Source: Minicystis rosea (GTDB taxonomy: Bacteria; Myxococcota_A; Polyangia; Polyangiales; Polyangiaceae). From it: a DNA stretch of 64,000 nt. A model generated the notes under the pieces. That model did no database searches, was not told the DNA's origin, and saw only the letters and a list, made by a program, of their open reading frames with translations. The DNA lies in NCBI GenBank assembly GCA_001931535.1, contig CP016211.1, forward strand, positions 11,578,377-11,642,376, read 5' to 3'. The position numbers and the translations under genes were made by a program. Positions 60,880 to 64,000 of the stretch are shown piece by piece (within the stretch, counting starts at the first letter, position 1; each line of letters opens with the position of its first letter).

Positions 60880-61497
60880 TCACGGGCGCCTGAGGCGGAA
60901 CCGCGACGGAATCGGCTGCGTCGCGCGGCCCGCCTTCAACGTGTGACCGAGCCACGCGAGATCTTCGAAGGCCACGCGCGCGCTCTTCTCGATCGCCGGC
61001 GACGGTTTGCCCTCGGCGTCGAAGGCGGAGTGGATCATCGGGAAGAGCACCTGCGTGCGGACGGGGATGGCTTCTGCTTCGAGCATGATCTGGTTCAGGT
61101 GCTCGACCGCGCGAACGCCCGCGGCGATGCCGGTGCTGTACCCGACGAACGCCACCGGCTTGTTGCGGAAGGCGAAGGAGTACACCACCGAGTCGATCGC
61201 GTTCTTGAGCACCGCGGGGACCGAATGGTTGTACTCGGGGGTGATCATCACGAACGCTTCGGCCTCGTGAATCTTCTGGTTCCACTTGGTGACCACCGGC
61301 TCGGTGTACGTGGGGTTCATGAGATCGCCGAGCGTGGCGAGCGTTTCCTGGAACATGGGGAGCTTCCAGTCGCGGAGATCGAGCACCTCGACCTCGAACG
61401 TCTCCCGCGCGATGGGGACGATCCACTCCACGATGTGATCGGCGTTCCTCCCGTCCCGCGTGCTCCCGATGACGATCTGCAGCTTGAGCTTGTTCAT
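60880..61497 (-). CDS. NADPH-dependent FMN reductase (flavodoxin-like)
   Basis: This 205-aa cytosolic flavoprotein has the FMN-phosphate loop IVIGSTRDGRNADHI (residues about 8-22) and the flavin-edge motif TPEYNHSVPAVLKNAID, both typical of the family. It reduces FMN or quinones/azo compounds with NADPH. It is divergent from a MarR regulator with a 28-base gap that holds two palindromes. No Shine-Dalgarno precedes the ATG: the likely promoter (TTGACA, 17 bases, CAGAAT) would start transcription at or near the ATG, giving a leaderless mRNA. Confidence 0.92.
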   Translation of the reverse strand: MNKLKLQIVIGSTRDGRNADHIVEWIVPIARETFEVEVLDLRDWKLPMFQETLATLGDLMNPTYTEPVVTKWNQKIHEAEAFVMITPEYNHSVPAVLKNAIDSVVYSFAFRNKPVAFVGYSTGIAAGVRAVEHLNQIMLEAEAIPVRTQVLFPMIHSAFDAEGKPSPAIEKSARVAFEDLAWLGHTLKAGRATQPIPSRFRLRRP

Positions 61498-61527
61498 ATC
61501 AACATTCTGATATAAACTTGTTTATAT
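61496..61527. promoter_or_regulatory. Double MarR operator and overlapping promoters
   Basis: ATATAAAC-TT-GTTTATAT (61510-61527) is a perfect 18-bp palindrome that covers the MarR start codon. ATATCA-ACATTC-TGATAT (61496-61513) is a second palindrome that covers the reductase start codon. The minus strand has TTGACA-N17-CAGAAT and the plus strand has the extended -10 TGATATAAA (61508-61516). Binding at these sites should repress both genes. This is the most AT-rich spot in the window. Confidence 0.75.
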
Positions 61528-61939
61528 GTCAACGCAGCACGACGAGCTCGGCCAATTGATCAAGCGGGTACAGATCGGGCACCACCGCTCGTTCGACGCC
61601 GCGCTCGAATCGCGAGGCCTCTCGCTCGCACAGTGGAAGGCGCTGCGCGAAATCGATGCGAACCCGGGCATGCCGCAGCTGGCGTTGGCCGATCGTGCGC
61701 TCATCTCGGCACAGGCCTTCGGCACGCTGGTGACGCGGCTCATCGCGCGCGGTCTCGTGAAGCGGAGCCCAGGTGAAGGCCGCGCCACGGTGCACGCGCT
61801 CACGCCGAAAGGAAAGACCGCGCTCGCGGAAGGCCGCGAGGTCTGGGCGGCGGTGCTCGAGCAGTCGTTCGAGCCGCTCACCAAAGTGGAACGGGCCGAG
61901 CTGACGCGGCTGATGAAGAAGGTCCTCCGGGAAGGCTGA
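61526..61939 (+). CDS. MarR-family transcriptional regulator
   Basis: This 137-aa winged-helix protein has the recognition region QLALADRALISAQAFGTLVTRLIARGLV and wing residues KRSPGEGRATVHALTPKG. The dimerisation helices are at both ends. It should repress itself and the divergent FMN reductase through the palindromes between them, released by an electrophile, quinone or oxidant; that regulatory logic is common for such pairs. No ribosome site is seen before ATG 61526, which suits a near-leaderless transcript. Confidence 0.93.
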   Translation: MSTQHDELGQLIKRVQIGHHRSFDAALESRGLSLAQWKALREIDANPGMPQLALADRALISAQAFGTLVTRLIARGLVKRSPGEGRATVHALTPKGKTALAEGREVWAAVLEQSFEPLTKVERAELTRLMKKVLREG

Positions 61940-62007
61940 CGACTTCCGCGATTCGGCAGAGCTTCTGCTTCACGACGGCGCCGGGAGTCTCGAGCGACGA
62001 GAGATCA

Positions 62008-62084
62008 CCGTTCATTGAACGGATCGGGATTGAACGCCAACGCGCGGAGGGGCGAAGACGCAAAAAGGCGAAGAGGAAAGAGTG
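62008..62084. repeat. Palindrome and degenerate CGCAAAG repeat between the MarR and FHA genes
   Basis: CCGTTCA-T-TGAACGG (62008-62022) is a 15-bp palindrome. From 62031 to 62084 the sequence resembles the left arm of the hairpin at 52041-52077 (blocks AACGC, GACGCAAAAAGGCGA and AAGAG), without a right arm. It may be a half copy of the dispersed element. Confidence 0.45.
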
Positions 62085-62138
62085 ATTGGGGGCGCGGGAA
62101 CGTGCTCGCGAGCCCTCTCGTGTGGCAAGCTGCTCTTC

Positions 62139-62525
62139 ATGTCTCCTGTCGCGCTGCCGGCGTGTCTCGTGGTGCTCCGATCGGAGTTTGGATTTCCGCG
62201 GGGCACGCGGATCGACATCGACAGGAGCCCGGTGCTGGTGGGGCGGACGCCGCCGGCGGACATCGTGATTGGCATCGTCACCATGTCTCGGCGGCAGTGT
62301 CGGTTCGAGCTCCGCGACGGCACGTGGTGGCTCGCCGATGACGCGTCGACCGGCGGGACGTCGGTGAACGACGAATATCACAGTGAGCCGCAAGCGCTGG
62401 TGTCGGGCGATCGCATCGGGCTCGGAGGCCTCCGCGTGCGCTTTCTCACGGGACCAGATCTCGAGGCGCAATACGAGCGCGAGCGTCGAGCGCTGTCGGC
62501 GTCGGACGAGGCGAGCGGTGTTTGA
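62139..62525 (+). CDS. FHA-domain protein
   Basis: This 128-aa protein is essentially one forkhead-associated domain: VLVGRTPPADIVI (GR motif), VTMSRRQCRFELRDGTWWLADDAS (first part with SR, Cys in place of His) and GGTSVNDE. It binds phosphothreonine peptides and probably reads the output of a Ser/Thr kinase such as those in this window. The usual S-x-x-H is S-R-R-Q-C, a deviation. The ATG at 62139 is chosen from the domain start. Confidence 0.85.
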   Translation: MSPVALPACLVVLRSEFGFPRGTRIDIDRSPVLVGRTPPADIVIGIVTMSRRQCRFELRDGTWWLADDASTGGTSVNDEYHSEPQALVSGDRIGLGGLRVRFLTGPDLEAQYERERRALSASDEASGV

Positions 62526-62760
62526 GGCTCGAGAGGGGTGTCGGGGAGCGCGCTGCCGGCGGCCGGAGCTCGCTCCCGGCTCTCATTCACGCGGCCAAGG
62601 ACTTTGTCCGCATCCCGATGCGACGAACGCGAGGCCCGAAGCGGCGAAACATGCTGAAAATCTCGGGTGGATCACGGGGTGGTGGGGCCCCATGAGCTTT
62701 GCCGGGGCGTGGGGCGTAGGGCGGCGAAGCCGACCCGAAGCCCCACATGAAGACTGGGGC

Positions 62761-62782
62761 GGCGGGGACGTGAGTCCCCGCC
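62761..62782 (-). terminator. Perfect 9-bp GC hairpin downstream of the binding-protein gene
   Basis: GGCGGGGAC-GTGA-GTCCCCGCC begins eight bases after the stop at 62790 on the minus strand. No T-run follows; the position strongly suggests transcription end. Confidence 0.55.
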
Positions 62783-62789
62783 GTGTGAA

Positions 62790-64000
62790 TCAGGGCAGGC
62801 CGCAATCGGCGCTGATGGTGCCCGTGGTCTTGTTGGCTTTGTAATCGTAGTAGCGGCCCGAATAGATGGACGGGTCGGCCACGGTGCCCGAGCCCTTCGG
62901 GACGCACCAGATCTGGATGTCCGACGGGGCCTCGCCGAACGTGTCGAAATCGAGCGGGCCGGAGGTGCCTTCGATGTCGATGGGCTGGCCGGCGGCGAGC
63001 TTGGGGAAGGTGTTGACGATGCTGCTCGGGCCGATGGTGACCTGAGGGACGTTCGTGCCCGGCACCATCTTGCGGAGGCCCGCCTTCACCAGGTTGGGCC
63101 CGGTGAGCGGATTGGCGCCTACGGCGACGGCGCTGTAGGCGAGCAGATAGGTGATGTCGTAAGCGCCGGAGGTCCCGATGGTGTCGGGGCTGCGGGTGCC
63201 GCCCTTCGCGTACGAAGAGGCGAACCATTGCGTGCGGAAGGTGTTGTACGGCCCGTAGCTGGTGTTGACGCCCGGCACGCTGCCCGTCACGCGGGTGCGC
63301 AGATCTTCGCTCTTGATGGCTTTCTCCCAGAGGACGGGGACCTGGCCGCCGTCGGAGAGGACCCACATGGGACGGTGCATGTCGGCCGGGACCGCCCATT
63401 GGCTCTCGATCGAGGTGAGGATGGTCTCGGGGCCCTCGTTGAAGCCGAAGAGGAAGATCACGTGCGGCGCGAAGGCCTTCACGTTGGCCACGATGTTGAG
63501 ATCCGGAGAGCCGGAGTCACCGTAGTTGAAGCGCTTGTAATTGCCATTGAGCTGCTCGGCCGCCGTCTTGCCATTGAAGGAGAGCTTGCCCTGGAGCACG
63601 TCCGCGAGACCGGCGCCGTAAGCGTCGTTGTGGTGGATGATGGCCACCTTCATGTCGCCCGTGACCGTCGGATAGCGCTTCTTCACCGCGCCCTCGACGT
63701 CGTCGTAATACTGGGCGAGGGCCGCCGCCTGGTATTCGTCGCGCGGGGCGGTGCGCCACACGAGATCGTTGTCGTTCAACATGGTGATGTCGTTGCTCGT
63801 CGCGGCCGGCGAGAAGAGGAGCACGTCGCTCTTGATGGTCACGTCGGTGGCCACCGAAATGGTATTGCCGCTGAAGGCATAACCGATGATCGCGGGGACA
63901 CCGAGATCGTCGACCAAGTGCTTGGCCGCGTCGTCGGTGCGATCTTCGTTCTCACCGTCGTTGCAGCCCACCAGCACGAGCGGCCTCGTGGTGTTGCCCG
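62790..64000 (-). CDS. ABC-transporter substrate-binding protein, branched-chain amino-acid type (partial)
   Basis: At least 403 residues of a type-I periplasmic binding protein; the N terminus lies beyond the right edge of the window. LVLVGCNDGEN, VPAIIGYAFSGNTISVATDV, LLFSPAATSNDIT and VAIIHHNDAYGAGLADVL match LivK-like lobes. The second lobe has VIFLFGFNEGPETIL and SGAYDITYLLAYSAVAVG. It probably binds amino acids or another small ligand outside the membrane. The end is marked by the hairpin at 62761-62782. No permease genes are visible in the window. Confidence 0.85.
   Translation of the reverse strand, partial: GNTTRPLVLVGCNDGENEDRTDDAAKHLVDDLGVPAIIGYAFSGNTISVATDVTIKSDVLLFSPAATSNDITMLNDNDLVWRTAPRDEYQAAALAQYYDDVEGAVKKRYPTVTGDMKVAIIHHNDAYGAGLADVLQGKLSFNGKTAAEQLNGNYKRFNYGDSGSPDLNIVANVKAFAPHVIFLFGFNEGPETILTSIESQWAVPADMHRPMWVLSDGGQVPVLWEKAIKSEDLRTRVTGSVPGVNTSYGPYNTFRTQWFASSYAKGGTRSPDTIGTSGAYDITYLLAYSAVAVGANPLTGPNLVKAGLRKMVPGTNVPQVTIGPSSIVNTFPKLAAGQPIDIEGTSGPLDFDTFGEAPSDIQIWCVPKGSGTVADPSIYSGRYYDYKANKTTGTISADCGLP

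Overview
The window looks like a chromosomal segment of a large-genome, very GC-rich myxobacterium, most likely order Polyangiales (Sorangium/Polyangium/Minicystis-like). This is inferred from style, not from a marker gene. The signs are strong G/C at third codon positions, Ser/Thr protein kinases (one with a PEGA domain, one fused to an ATPase/TPR regulator), and about ten secreted lipoproteins whose lipobox is followed by Ser/Gly/Ala/Thr-rich linkers. Cys-rich 'DxDCGG' repeats, tandem histidine kinases, an HTTM protein and scarce operonic organisation point the same way. I see no rRNA, tRNA, CRISPR array, insertion sequence, prophage or integrase.

Layout. 1-7 kb: a beta-oxidation operon (fadI-fadJ, minus strand) with palindromes upstream, a DUF2325 protein, a HAD phosphatase and a lipoprotein serpin. 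7-15.5 kb: two paralogous secreted low-complexity proteins sharing an FGAG motif, a MarC membrane protein, an ErpA-type Fe-S carrier, a Cys-rich lipoprotein with a lamin-tail-like domain, a zinc-ribbon protein, and a Bcp peroxiredoxin with a histone-H1-like Ala/Lys/Pro tail. 15.9-26.8 kb: a small lipoprotein, a ferritin-like diiron protein and a LysR regulator in one run; a poly-Ser propeller lipoprotein; a double DUF1540 protein; a J-domain/TPR protein; a PQQ-type propeller lipoprotein; class III fructose-1,6-bisphosphatase; and a lipoprotein fusing two cytochrome c domains to a rhodanese.

26.8-35.7 kb: an HTTM gene pair, then a tandemly duplicated two-gene cassette (S41-peptidase-like protein plus lipoprotein, twice, all with overlapping start/stop codons), hemerythrin and a Uma2-type protein. 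35.8-46.2 kb: a tail-anchored propeller protein, a cytochrome P450 with a probable TTG start, an MFS exporter, a small TPR protein, YbaK, a kinase-ATPase-TPR regulator split by a -1 frameshift at a TTTGGGG heptamer, and a putative 2-oxoglutarate/Fe(II) oxygenase-like protein. 46.2-54.2 kb: a YWTD-like propeller lipoprotein, an 808-aa lipoprotein co-transcribed with a propeller/di-haem cytochrome peroxidase-like lipoprotein, a JmjC/cupin oxygenase and a DUF1566 protein. 54.2-64 kb: two overlapping histidine kinases (the second with a degenerate ATPase domain), a PEGA kinase overlapping a TPR/PEGA protein, an FMN reductase/MarR divergent pair whose 28-bp gap is filled by two palindromes, an FHA protein, and the 3' part of a branched-chain amino-acid-type binding protein running off the right edge.

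Most lines of possible reading frames opposite real genes are GC-skew artefacts. Starts were chosen from Shine-Dalgarno matches, signal peptides, overlap with the preceding stop and family lengths. No database search was run, so all family names rest on motifs I recognised by eye.
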